From: Ilex aquifolium
Lineage: Eukaryota > Streptophyta > Magnoliopsida > Aquifoliales > Aquifoliaceae
NCBI GenBank assembly: GCA_951799425.1
Contig: OX637392.1
Location: forward strand, 34,432,093 to 34,496,092
Length of the DNA stretch: 64,000 nucleotides
Direction of reading: 5' to 3'
How positions within the stretch are numbered: position 1 is the stretch's first letter; each line of letters begins with the position of its first letter. The position numbers and the translations under genes were made by a program. The notes below the pieces were generated by a model, which saw only the letters and a program-made list of their open reading frames with translations, was not told the origin of the DNA and made no database searches. This document shows, piece by piece, positions 43,474 through 55,308 of the stretch.

Positions 43474-43845
43474 GATTGTGTAAAACCTGAGAAAATTGAT
43501 GATTTAATTAATGAGGTAATACAGTAATTAAGCCGTTTAAGCATGGGTTAAAAATCTAAATTTTTATGTAAATCAGATGATAAAATAGACCTCACCGTTG
43601 GATTCGTCTCGCAAAATTAAGTTGGGTAGTCAATTTTTGTTAAATTCTAAGACAGTCGGGATTTTTACATATTACGAGGCAAATTGGGGATACACGATTA
43701 AAATTATAGCAATGGGGATTTATTTGCGGGACGCATAATATAATTAAAAGGCAATTCAACTAATTTTATTCACTATGACACATGACACATTGTGATTGGC
43801 CTTTGGAGATTTCCAACCATTCAAAATGGGACATGTGGCAAGCCC

Positions 43846-43913
43846 TCCCCCCCCCCCAAAGTGAATTACAAGTCAAAAATGTTGGGGGGGGGGGAGAGAG
43901 AGAGAGAGAGAGA
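43846..43913. repeat. C-run, G-run and (GA)n in the 5' LTR of H
   Basis: About 12 C at 43846-43857 and about 12 G at 43883-43894, then (GA)n to about 43913. The 3' LTR has none of these at the matching place (58140-58215). Confidence 0.85.
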
Positions 43914-44153
43914 AGAGCTCCCAAAAAAAAAAATCTTCAACTTATCCTTCCTTCTTTGGATTATAAACTTTCATCTAACTATTGGATCATCAAACAAGAA
44001 CAAAAAGTTTTCTATTCAATGAGGGCTACACACCAACACCAACAACGCTGATTTTCCACAAATTTTGAAAATCAAGGGTTTGGAGGCTAGGGATTTGAGA
44101 GGCTTGCTTGGGATATTTTCAAGGGATTTTCTTATTTATTCACGCTATAAGAG

Positions 44154-45181
44154 GTGAGGGTTTCCTCCTATTTAGGATCACTTTCAATTCAAAGTTTGTA
44201 TATGTTATGGGTAGAGTTAATGTAGAATAAATATTTATCTACAATGTAACTAGTGTAGCTAGTGGAATGCTTGATGAATTATGAGCATGCTAGACCAACT
44301 CTTATTTGATTTGGGTGTTGAACATGTTAAAAATGTGCGATATGAGTGGGCATGTAATGTGTTTACATTTATGCTTTTAAGGTGTTCGATAAAATGCTTA
44401 AGTGTATTAAAGTATGTTAACTGAGTAAATTCATGCTTGGTAGTGTGCTAGGATGTTTATTATATGCCTGATGCTATAATTGACATTGTGTATCCAATTA
44501 AATTGTAATTACATTACATTGCACGTGCATGGGTTAACACTACATTCTTGGAACATGGCATGAGTGTGAGTGTTGTGCATGAGTTTAATCAATCACCACA
44601 TAGGTGAGTTGATGGTGGGGCTCAAGAGGATTGGACTAAGGTTCGATTGAGTCTCATAGGATATTGCATGAAAATGTGTCGGGGTATAGCAAGAAGGGAT
44701 AAATCCTCCCTCAGGTGCAAGGCCGAGTTTTGTCAGTCACACACTAGCCGGTGGTGTAACAAGTCCATAAAAGTGTGTCGATGTAGGCGGAACCGGGGGT
44801 GGGATGCCCCCAAAATCAGTGTCAGTTTGGTAGCCTGTTGGTGGAAGTCCAAGAATTACTTAGCCCATAAAGAAACAGAAATAAATAAATAGTCATTTGT
44901 TATGTATAACATTAATGGCAGGGGCTTGGAATGCCTAGTTCATGGCATGACATTACATCATGTGTCGTGCATGGGAACCCAGGAGTGGGTTCGGAGATAG
45001 ACATGCATTCATCAAACATCATTTATGGTTGGCATGCTTAGCATCATTTACATGTTACTTGGGTTATATACTTGGTGTGTTGAACGTGCATTCATATCAT
45101 ATGCAGTTGGGTTGGGAGTTATTCTCTATTCGAGATACCCTATTGGGCTTAGGCTCACCCCGTTATAGGAATATTTTTCAG
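44154..45181 (+). other. Predicted leader intron in LTR H (5' copy)
   Basis: Donor-like GAG|GTGAGG and acceptor-like TTTTTCAG|G, 1028 nt. In the 3' LTR the donor is at 58474 and the acceptor region reads TTTTTCAAG (59491-59498). Confidence 0.45.
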
Positions 45182-45632
45182 GTAGTACACATGCTTCTAC
45201 AGATGGCCCTCACCTGGGTCCACTTTGATGATGGAGCTGGAGCTGGAGCTCTTTTCTTGGATGTATAGATTTTAGGTCCCAATTGTAAAATTGATAGCCT
45301 TGTAGTATTTTGAATTACACAACATTGTATAATTTTTGTAAAGGCTTGTATATGGGACTTAATGTAAACTCTTCTTTTGGTTACAATGAATGGTTTACAT
45401 TTGAACTTGTTATTGTTGTCTAATGCATGTAATGGATTAGATATGTATGTTAGACCTTGGAGGGTCAATAGGAATTATTGTTGACTTAGGTTGTGTTTTG
45501 GGTGAAGCTCCATGTACAAAGGAGACTCTGCCAAACTTCTGTTAGGATTGGTCCACCGGGACCATGGCATTGGGATAATTAATGAGGCTTAACGGGTAAT
45601 TAGGACCCCTAGGAAATTAGGGCGTCACAGCT

Positions 45633-45644
45633 TGGTATTAGAGA
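45633..45644 (+). other. Degraded primer binding site, element H
   Basis: TGGTATTAGAGA, two bases away from TGGTATCAGAGC, 3 nt after the LTR end. The changes would weaken priming. Confidence 0.8.
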
Positions 45645-46689
45645 TTAGGCTTTAGATCTAACATGGGTCTCGTGGGAAGTGAATCCATCATTTTCCGTTA
45701 TGAGAAGATTTGTGTTAGGACATTGCATTCACGTGCATTGAATATTTTTTGTTATGTGCTACGTGTATGAATATATGCTTGCTTGAACATGAAGGATGTG
45801 AAAAACCTAGGTAGAAATATAGCCTTAAGGTTGGAAAAGAAGAAGGAACGTTGGGCTTGAATCATCCTGGAACTTTGCACTTGTAAGATAAGCGTGAGTT
45901 GATGTTTTGTTAGGTTATGGGTTGTTGATACGAATTCAAGAATTTTAGCTAACATAGAAAAATTGATGTACTTTATGGGATGGATATGATAGCTATCTAC
46001 TATGCCGTTATGGATTATTTTAGAAAATGGATTTTGTTTCATTTTTTGTTAGTAAGGTATGCTAGTTATGAATCTTTTGAGGCATTGGGTTTGGGTTATG
46101 AGGCAAAAAAAGTAGAAACGCGGTACATGGTGAAGTTTTATATGCAAAGAAAGCCGTAACCAAAGAAAGATTTAAGCATCATGGTGAAGATGCATATGCA
46201 AAGAAAGTAGTAACATTACTTAAAACTGCATATGCAAGAAAATAGTAACATGTCCTCCATAAAAGTAGTAACATTGCTTAAAATTGCATATGTGAGAAAA
46301 TAGTAACATGCCCTCCATAAAATCAGTGACATGGTACATTTAAAATATTGGGGGCCAAACCAGTAACACACTAAACAATTTTAAGCAATATGGATAGCTG
46401 ATAATGCATATGCGACAAAGTAGTAACATGGTACATTTCACATATTGGGGGCCAAATGAAATAGATTTCGGCCCCGAATTCTTAGTATCCTAAGAATTAT
46501 GAAAAAAAGAGTAAGGGTGTCATGCCATTAACTTGAAACCGACTCGCATGTTCTTTTTACAGCATCATGGTATTGTTGTGACATACTCTATGATACTTTG
46601 GCATTGTTTATCTCTGCATCTTGTGTGAAAGATTTGGCCTTAGAGTTGAGACCTTAGAGAAGCCTTTGTGTGAATTCTCTCCTAGGAGC
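45645..46689 (+). other. Element H leader region; gag not found, short tandem repeats
   Basis: The gag expected here is absent. 46206-46321 is two copies of a 58-bp unit (AGTAGTAACATT...CCTCCATAAA), with further partial copies at 46080-46205 and 46330-46460, some containing TATTGGGGGCCAAA. Either gag was deleted or the region was replaced by repeat sequence. Confidence 0.6.
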
Positions 46690-49600
46690 TAGGGTTTGTA
46701 TTGACAAGGTATGTCGAAGTTGTGAGTTAGAGATCGGTAGGATTCAACTCACGGTGGACCACAAAGTCATGGACATGACGGAGTTTGATGTCATCCTCGT
46801 GATGGATTGATTAATGGCACATCGGGTAGTTATTGATTTTGATTGGAAGCGAGTCACCGCCTACACTTCAGATGAGATTTGTTTCAAATTTCAGGGAGAA
46901 ACACAACGCTTTACCCCGGCTGTGTATGAATCTCGTTGGCACGGGCAGTTGATGAGTTGGCTTATGAGGCTTACCCTTGAGGACGAGGTAAGATAGAAAT
47001 TGGGTCTACCTCGGGTTGTTTGCGAGTATGCGGATGTCTTCCCAGATAAGTTATCGGGATTGCCTCCACATCAAGAAGTCGACTTTTCCATTGAGTTGTA
47101 GCAGGGTGTATCCCCTATCTCTGTGGCACCACATTGGATGGCATCGGCATAGTTGCAAAAACTCAGAGTCCAATTACAAGAGTTATTAGACAAATACTTT
47201 ATTAGACGGAGTACCTCACCTTTGGGTGCTCCGATACTATTTCCCAAGAAGAAGGATGGGGCCCTTAGACTTTGTATAGATTATAGATGGTTGAATCGGG
47301 TCACCATCAAGAACAAGTACCCATTGCTACGCATAGATGACCTATTTAACTAGTTGAGAGGGGCTCGGGTCTACTCTAAAATAAACTTGCACACGGGATA
47401 CCATCACTTGAAGATTAGGGAGGCTGATATCCCTAAGATGGCGTTCAGAACTCGATACGGGCACTTTGAGTTCACGGTTATGCCTTTCGGGTTGACGAAT
47501 GCTCCAACGGCATTCACAGATCTCATGCATAGGTATTCAAACCCTACCTTGATCAGTTTGTCATAGTATTCGTAGACGCCATTCTTGTGTACTCCAAGAT
47601 GGAGGAAGAACACGAACATCACTTGAGGGTTGTTTTACAAGCCTTGAGGGATCACTAGTTGTACGCCAAATTCAGCAAGTGTGAGTTTTGGTTAAACAAG
47701 GTCAAGTTTTTGAGCCACGTTGAATCCGCTACTGATGTGTCTGTTTACTTGGAAAAGGTTGAGGCGGTAATGAATTGGGAGATATCGAAGTTAGTCTTCG
47801 AAATACGTAGTTTCTTGGGATTGGCAGGGTATTACAAGAGGTTCATTGAGGACTTCTCCCACTTAGCGGCTCCTACGACATGACTTACTAGGAAAGATGT
47901 TAGGTTTTAGTGGGATGACTCTTGCAAGAGGACATTCCAGGAGTTGAAGAGGAGGTTGACTTCAGCTCTTATCTCGATCATTCCCAAGAGAGGAGAGCGG
48001 TATACAGTTTATGGTGATGCCTCAAAGGAGGGACTGGGATATGACTTGTAGTCCGGAAGTGTAATTGCTTATGGTTTTTGTCATCTTAAGAACCATGAGA
48101 AGAAGTATCCGATGTACGACATGGAGTTTGAGACTATTATCTTTGCATTGAAGGCATGGTGCTACTATCTCTATAGAGAGCAGTTTGAGGTGTATCTGGA
48201 CCATAAGAGTTTAAAAATATTTTCACATAGCGAGACCTGAACATGAGACAACGCCAATGGATGAAGTATCTAGAGGATTATGACTTCAGTCGGCACTACC
48301 ATCCTGGTAAGGAAAATGTAGTGGCTGATGTTCTCAGCCAGAAGTCACGGGGAGTTCTAGCTAGTGTAGCTTCTTGAGAATGGTAGATGCTTGAGACTGT
48401 GGGACAGTTTGGCTGCACTATCAGGATCAGAATTAGGGTATTATGGACAGTTTGATTGCTACTTCGTCTCTACTCAATAGAGTGATTGAGGCTCAGGGCC
48501 AAGACTCCGAAGTAGTGTCCATCAGGAACAAAGTTCAGTTTGGTTTGAGTGACGAGGGTTGGGCTATCCATTTTGATGGTAGTCTCTGGTACAGAGGCAG
48601 AGTTCTTGTTCCTCATTCCACTTACTTGAGGGAGGAGGTACTCAAGGAGTTTCATTGCTCTCGTTTTGCGGTGCATCCCAACGACACAAAGATGTATCAT
48701 GATTTTCGCCGCTAGTACTACTAGAGTGGGATAAAGAAGCATATGGTTGACTTCGTTAGTATGTGGCTGAGCACTAGAGACTGAAAGGGTTGCTCCTGCC
48801 ACTAGAGGTAATCGAGTGGAAATGAGAGCATATTACCATGGACTTTATTACCCATTTACCACGATCTACACGGGGACATGACGCAGTTTGGGTTATAGTG
48901 GATCGTCTTACCAAGTCGGCTCATTTCTTAGTTGCACGGATAACCTTCGCATTGGAGGAATTATGTAGGCTATACATTCAAGAGATTGTTCGATTGCATG
49001 GGTACCCATTTCCACTGTGTCAGATTGGGATCAACTATTCACCGCTCAGTTTTGGGAGAGTTTCTAATTGGCTATGGGTACGAAGTTGACGTTGAGCACA
49101 TCTTTTCATCCACAAATTGACGGTTAGTCAGAGAGGATGATACAAATCTTGGAGTACATGCTTTGGGCATGTGTCCTGACTTCAAGGGCAGTTGGGAGGA
49201 TCACTTGCCCTTAGGGGAATTTGACTATAACAACAGTTATCAAACAAGTATTTAGATGGCGCCCTATGAGGCCTTGTACAAGAGATCATGTCGTTCTCCA
49301 CTTTGTTGGACGGAGGTAGGAGAGGGACCTTCCACGGGTCCGGATATGATTTGGGACACCTACGAGAAGGTGACCATCATTCAAAAGCATCTTCTCACGG
49401 CTTAAAGCCAACATAAGAGCTATGCCGACCAGCGACGGAGACCTCTTGAGTTTGAGAATGAAGATCATGTCTTCTTGAAGGTTATGCCCAAGAAGGGAAT
49501 GGTCCTGTTTGGAAAAAGAGGCAAGCTATTGCCAAGGTATTTTGGGCCCTTTGTGGTACTTGGGAGGGTCGGAACAGTTGCTTATGGGTTGACGTTATCG

Positions 49601-49832
49601 CCAAATCTGTCGAGTGTTCATAGCGTGTTCCATGTCTACATGCTCTAGAAGTACACTCCATATCCTACGCATGTGGTGGATTAGGGTGAACTAGAGGTTG
49701 ACGCAGATGAGACCTTCGAGGAGGGACTAGTTCGTATTTTAGATGGCCGAGATTAGGTTTTGGGGGACAAGATAGTGAGGCTTGATAAGGTGATGTGGCT
49801 GCATTGGGGTATCGAGGAGGCTACATGCGAAC
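46690..49832 (+). pseudogene. Chromovirus pol remnant of element H
   Basis: Broken frames in order. Protease end: MDMTEFDVILVMD, then [77 protein letters not shown], with the catalytic box [11 protein letters not shown] where VFIDDILVYSK is expected (Asp to Ala). RNase H remnants at about 47900-48370. Integrase: MDFITHLPRSTRGHDAVWVI, VDRLTKSAHFLVARITFA. The chromodomain region near 49680-49830 ends EEATCE. More than a dozen stops and several frameshifts make it non-functional. It is cut at 49832 by element I and resumes at 57620. Confidence 0.88.
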
Positions 49833-52143
49833 TGTAAGCCCCCACATATTTATATTAATATGAGGATATAATTGTGTTGTAATTCTAAGGTAACAAAATA
49901 ACGTAAGAATGAATCACATAGATTATAATAGTAGAAATAAATAATTGGGAGACGAATTGATTGGGAAGTTTAAGTTTCGAAGGTGTTTAAACTTGGAGAA
50001 GGGTTATTAGATAAGTCTCTAAATATTTTTAGGTCAAAATAAGGTTTCCATTGAGTCCGGAAGGTCAAAAAACTTTGGGAGAGGTAATATGAGGTGTATT
50101 AGAAGTTAGGAAATATTTTGGAGTTAAAACACATTTTAGAGAAAATTTGGGAATTTAGGATTTTGGACACTGCTTAGTATTTTGGCCATAACTTTTTATC
50201 CTTAAGTCAAATTGATCTGAAATTTTTACAGTAGATATTAGACATCTAGGGCTACAAAAGTGTGTCTCATGAAAATTTTTCAATTCGACCTCTAAATAGG
50301 TGAAAACTGCTCTGGAAGTTGGGACAGAAAGCTGGGACAGAGAGTTGCCAGCGTCCGGACGTCCAAGGCACCGTCCGGACGGTACCATTAATATATACCC
50401 AGATCAGTTTGCGATTTTCCCCAATTCTTGCTTTCTAAATACACCAAAACCGCCTCCTTCACCCCATTTTCCCCATTTCTAACCCTAGAGAGCTTTGGGG
50501 GAGGAAGACGGAAGGGGATTCTCACCTCAAAGTAGATCAATCCTCAAGGTCTTCACACCAAACTAAGGAAGAGGTAGGGGTTTTCTCTCACTCTCTCACA
50601 TTGAGGCTAGGGCTATATATATATATACATATGTCTCTTTCTCTAACTCTTGGATATGTGTTAGGAAAATCTTTGATTCTTTATATTTTTGCAATCAATG
50701 CCATGTTTTGAACCATGTGATGGTTTGGTAACCATTTTATCTTTCTTTTTCATCTTCAATCATTGATTTGTAAGGAAAATGGACTTTTCTCTTGGTAATT
50801 CCTTGATTTTCACTTTCAAAACTTAGAGTTTTATATTGTGCAACAAATGATGTTTATAATGATCTCTTGCATTTTTCTTAGTTGGTTATTGAAAATGTCG
50901 CATGCTATATTTGGGGATTTTTGAGATATGCTTATAAATTGTGTAAATTGGTTTGATGTTGTATCTCTAATGGGTGTGGGATGACCATGGGTGTCCTTTG
51001 ACGAGATGTCGTAGAATGGGTTAGTGCTTTGGTAAGACTAATCCATTCGTAGCGGGATTAGTGCTTTGGTAAGACTAAACCACTATCGCTCACGTGGTGC
51101 CGTGTAAGAGGGTTAGTATACTAATGCCTGAGTTGGATTTCGTCACTGCCATTGGTATGGTACACGTCCTTCCTAAAGGTTGGATATCTTTGATAAGATG
51201 TGTGTGTGGGTGTGGGCAAGACGTTACTCAATGTGTCGATTCATGTGGATGCCTTACATCATTGTTGAGATACATGTACATATATTGCCGGAAATGTTCA
51301 AGTGTGAGTTATCGTTCATTGTACCAAATACGATTTCTGCAAGAGTTTTGGGGTAGTATGGGATGCCACAAGAACTTGTGGAAATGGTGTATGGTGGGAT
51401 GGATTATGTTTTGGGAATTGATTCTTATTGGTATCTTGTGTTCATTTATTCTTTTAATTACCGTGGTTCCTTAAACTGGAGATCTATTTAAATGTCCTGT
51501 TTTCCTTCAAAAGTTCTATACTATATTTGTGAAAATGAGACCGACCGAATTTTAAATGTTTTCTAAACCTTGTTTGGGTTTGGGAAAAATTTTCTACAGA
51601 GCTTCGTGCTCACCCCCTACCGCTAACATTTTCAGATTATATACTTGAGGAGGAGTTGGGAGTCGAGGAGCCCGCATATTGGGAGACTCCGATCGACGGG
51701 AGTGTAGATCCCGAGGTGGACATGTAGAGATATAGCTTCTTTTGTACTAGACTAGAGAGTTTATTTGGAGATCATGTAAAGTCTAATATTTTGTTATTCC
51801 GCTGCAAGTGTACTTTAATTCTCTTGGAATGTAAATGCCATTGCTTGGCCTATTCTTTTGGGATGATAGTGTGGATATGATATATGGTGAATGAAAGTTT
51901 ATTTTATGATGGATAAATGGACCCGGTGTGGTCAATAGTTATGCATATGTGAACCCGGTGTGGTCAATTGTAATATAATTGTACAGGTTGTGTTTTGGGT
52001 AGAGCTCCCCGTGCAAAGGAGACTCCGCCCAAATTTTGTTAAATTAAGGACCCCCTGTTATTTATGGGTTTTTATTAGTTGCTCTCATGGTATAAATGGT
52101 TTTAGAATGTAATGACGTCCAGGGTGGTATTTGGGGCGTTACA
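49833..52143 (+). repeat. 5' LTR of element I (2311 bp)
   Basis: TGTAAGCCCCCACATATTTA to GGGGCGTTACA. It has two GTCCGGAC units at 50351-50380, TATATACC at about 50392, a donor-like GAAGAG|GTAGGGG at 50574 and CTAACATTTTCAG at 51635. The tail resembles solo LTR B. Confidence 0.95.
50574..51635 (+). other. Predicted leader intron in LTR I (5' copy)
   Basis: 1062 nt from GTAGGGG to TTTTCAG. The 3' LTR has the same at 56044-57107 (1064 nt). Both copies keep donor and acceptor. Confidence 0.5.
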
Positions 52144-52147
52144 AAGT

Positions 52148-52159
52148 TGGTATCAGAGT
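52148..52159 (+). other. Primer binding site, element I
   Basis: TGGTATCAGAGT, one base from the standard tRNA-Met site, 4 nt after the LTR end. Confidence 0.9.
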
Positions 52160-52332
52160 CTAGGCTTTAGGTCTTACATGGGAGCTGTTGGTTATGGATC
52201 ACCACTAGAGCCTTAGGACTAGGTTGGATAAAAAATTCTTGAGTTAGATTTTCACACGTCCTATGTTCTAGATTAAAGTGATAGTGGGATATCTTGTACA
52301 TCAATGAACTAAGTTGTATATTGATGTGCAGG

Positions 52333-53832
52333 ATGGACGGTGAACGTGTACGTGGACGAGGGCGTGGTCGTGGTCGTGGAGGGCAAACAAACCCACCACC
52401 GCCACCACCTCCCGATGCAATTAATGGCATCTATCAGTGTTTGAGGGAGCTCACCACTCTGGTACAACACCAGAATGGGAAAAACCATAATGGTGGGGCT
52501 CATCCACTAGCTCAAGTACCGGGCAACGGAGAGGAGAATAGGAGAATGGTAGTCCTCCGAGAGTTTCTGAGGCAACACCCGCCTACTTTCCAAGGGAGCT
52601 CTAACCCCTTGGATGCGGATAAATGGATCCGCCGAGTGAAGAAGATATGTGATGGCATGGGGATAGCCGAGGATCTTCGGGTCGGCTTGGCGACTTATCT
52701 ATTCGAGGGGGAGGCCGACCATTGATGGGACTCAGTGAAAAGAAGGAGGACCACGGATGCACTCACTTGGGAGGAATTTGACCAAATTTTCCAAGACAAG
52801 TACTTTCCGGAATCAGTAAGAGACAGAATGAAGGCCGATTTCCTTGCTCTCCGACAGGGCAGCATGACGGTGATCGAGTACGAGAGGAGTTTCGATGAGC
52901 TATCCCGTTATGCTACAGAGTTTATATCTACTGAGGCCAGCAGGGCCAAGCGCTTTGAGCAGGGCTTGAGGCCTGCTATCCGGGAGAAGCTGGTGGCTCT
53001 CAAGATCCGGGAGTATGGGGACCTAGTTGACCGAGCTGCATTGGTGGAGAGAGATATAGAGGACAGCCAGCGGCGACAGAGCTTCGCGAGAGGAGGTCCG
53101 ATCAGGACGGACCCTGGCACCAGTGGAGTGCAGCGAGCAGCACCATACCGAAGTCCAGACCAGGCAGGTGGACAGAGACTTCTGACGGCTCGAGGAGATG
53201 AAGTGACTCAGACTAGAACAAGAACTGACCTGCGCCAATGCTTTGCATGCGGAGAGTATGGGCACTTCAAACATAGATGCCCCTCGTTTCCCCCAAGGAC
53301 CAAACAAGCAACCGAGCAAGTACCAGTAAACAAGCCACCTCTACAAAGGCCAGCACAACAGATACCTCAGATAGCTCGAGGAGCGGGAGGCGTACCAGAG
53401 AGAGTAGGCACGGATGCACGCCGATGCTTCGCCTGTGGAGGTGTTGGGCACTTCAAAGATAATTGTCCATTGCTTTCCACCAAGACCAACCGAGCAACTG
53501 GGCGAGTGAATGCAAACAGGCCACCGCTACGACAGCCATTACCACCACAGAGACCGTTACAAGCTCATGCCCCCGGCGGCGCCAATCAAGGAAGGGTTTT
53601 TGCTATGACTCAATCAGAGGAAAATGCCTCCAACGCCATCGTGGAAGGTATCGTTCTTTTCTACGATTCTTGGGCCCGAATGTTATTGGATTCCTATGCG
53701 ACTCATTCTTTTGTACGTACTGCATATGCTGTGAAATTTGGATTGGGTTTCGAGGAAATAGAACTTACGGTATATGTTAATTTGCTTACGGGAGAACAAG
53801 GGGATACCAGTAGGGTTATTATATATATGTAA
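52333..53832 (+). pseudogene. Element I gag with truncated protease, one nonsense codon
   Basis: The frame starts MDGERVRGRGRGRGRGG (an RNA-binding RG-rich head) and a proline stretch. The gag core follows (FQGSSNPLDADKWIRRVKKI, LFEGEADH), then a TGA at 52723-52725 where the family has Trp. The same frame goes on (WDSVKRRR, FDQIFQDKYFPESVRDRMKA, LRQGSMTVIEYERSFDELSR). Two CCHC knuckles, CFACGEYGHFKHRC and CFACGGVGHFKDNC, follow. The protease start is present but its site reads LLDSYATHSF, with Tyr in place of Gly of DSG. The frame stops at 53832 where repeat sequence begins. Capsid formation would need the one stop suppressed; protease cannot be active. Confidence 0.9.
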
Positions 53833-54832
53833 TCTTTGACTCTAAATTATATCTACTTGCTAGGAAATCATCATGTCTTGTCATTCTTGTTAATATTACC
53901 TTGTTCTAAAATATATTATGGTTGGGTAAACTCTAAATCTTATTTTATGCCTTCACAACCCTAGTTTACACAGGAGATGTGTTTTTCTCTTGATTTCTCA
54001 TTTGTTCTTGATTCCAAACCTTAAATCTTACCTTGTTTTAACTATGTTATGCTTGGGTAACCACTAATTCTCGTTGTATGCCTTCGAAACCTTAAGTTTC
54101 AAGGAAAAGTGGGTTTTCTCTTGATTCCTTCCTTGTTCTTGAGATCTAAACTTGATATTCATTTGTCATTGAATTCTAACCTTGATATTCAATTGTCCTT
54201 GAGATCAAAACTTGTTATTCATTGGTTACTGAATTCAAACCTTAATCTTCAATGGTTCTTGAGATCAAAACTTGTTATTCATTTGTTATTGAATTCTAAC
54301 CTTAATATTCAATTGTTCTTGAGATCTAAGCTTGATAACCATTTATTCTTGATTCCTGAGCTTAATATTCATTTGTTATTAATTTCAAACCTTGCTTATT
54401 TATTTATTCTTGATTTCCAAGCTTAATATTCATTTGTTCTTGATGGCCAAATTTGATATTCATTTGATTGATCCTAACCCTTGCGATTCATGTATTCTTG
54501 ATATTTAATACTTGACATTCATTGGTTCTTGATTTCAAGACTTGACATTCAATTGCTCTTGATTTCAATACTTGATTTCTCTTTGTTCTTGAGTTCAAAA
54601 CTTGATACTCTTTAATCCCTGATTACAAAGCTTAATTATTCATTTGTCATTGATTTCAAACCTTGCTTGTTCCATTGTTTTTGATTTCCAAACTTAATAG
54701 CCATTCATTCTTGATTCCAAAGCTTGATTATTTACTTGTTCATTGAATTCAACACTCTAGTGATTTGTATTGACCAATAAAAAGGGTATTTCCGATGATA
54801 TTATGTTAATTTTTCTTAAAATTATTTCGTTG
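53833..54832 (+). repeat. LTR-derived stretch with a 30-bp minisatellite
   Basis: From about 54107 to 54770 units of about 30 bp alternate as CTTGATATTCATTTGTCATT plus GAATTCTAAC and CTTGATATTCAATTGTCCTT plus GAGATCAAAA, a 60-bp higher-order repeat that degrades to the right. The preceding 53818-54106 resembles the leader of LTR J (63118-63330: GGGTTATTATATATATG, GACTC(T/C)AAAT, TTTCAAG...GGGTTTTC). It replaces most of protease and RT through integrase. The open frame through it is a by-product of the period being divisible by three. Confidence 0.85.
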
Positions 54833-54849
54833 AAAAAAAAAAAAAAAAA

Positions 54850-55308
54850 GTATGTGGATTTGGGTCGCCTAAGAAAGGAGTGTTTAGATTCGGCAAGAAG
54901 GGCAAGTTAGCGCCACGATTTACCGGGCCATTTGAAGTGATTAAATTCGTGGGCAAGGCGGCGTATCAGTTGCGGTTACCAGCTCAACTATCCGGGGTGC
55001 AAGATGTGTTTCACGTGTCGATGCTGAGGAAGTGTCAATCGGATACAACGCCGGTCGTAGATTTGGAAGATATTGAAATTCAAGACGGAGCAACCTATGA
55101 AGAACAACCGGTGAAGATTCTCGACGCCAAGGAGAAGGTACTTCGCAACAAAGTCATCAAATTGGTGAAAGTCTGGTGGCAACATCTTGGAGCGGTAGAA
55201 GCTACTTGGGAACCGGAGTTAGAGATGCGGGAGAAGTATCCGTATTTATTCACTACTCGACGATTAAGTTTCGAGGACGAAACTTTCTTTAAGGGGGGTG
55301 GATTGTAA
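54850..55308 (+). pseudogene. Element I pol C-terminus: GPF module and chromodomain
   Basis: In the frame that includes 54880 the protein reads VFRFGKKGKLAPRF, TGPFEVIKFVGKAAYQLRLP, VFHVSMLRKC, then a chromodomain (QPVKILDAKEKVLRNKVIKL, VKVWWQHLGAVEATWEPELE). The last codons run into the polypurine tract, and the TAA stop uses the first bases of the LTR. The chromodomain of such integrases is thought to guide insertion to modified chromatin. An A-run of 17-18 bases lies at the left junction with the minisatellite, and everything upstream in pol is missing. Confidence 0.88.
55291..55302 (+). other. Polypurine tract of element I
   Basis: AAGGGGGGTGGA directly before the 3' LTR. Confidence 0.85.

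Larger units (their letters stand above)
43479..45629 (+). repeat. 5' LTR of element H (2151 bp)
   Basis: TGTAAAACCTGAG to GGCGTCACA. It contains a C-run/G-run pair (43846-43894), a donor-like AAGAG|GTGAGGG at 44154 and GCTCACCCC...ATTTTTCAG at 45181. A block at 44700-44880 (CCTCCCTCAGGTGCAAGGCC and later CCCATAAAG) corresponds to 18629-18785 in LTR A. Confidence 0.93.

Noticed and set aside
54109..54426. 105-codon open frame in the minisatellite of element I
   Set aside because: The 30-bp period keeps any stop-free unit open for its whole length. The peptide is a low-complexity 10-residue repeat with no start context.
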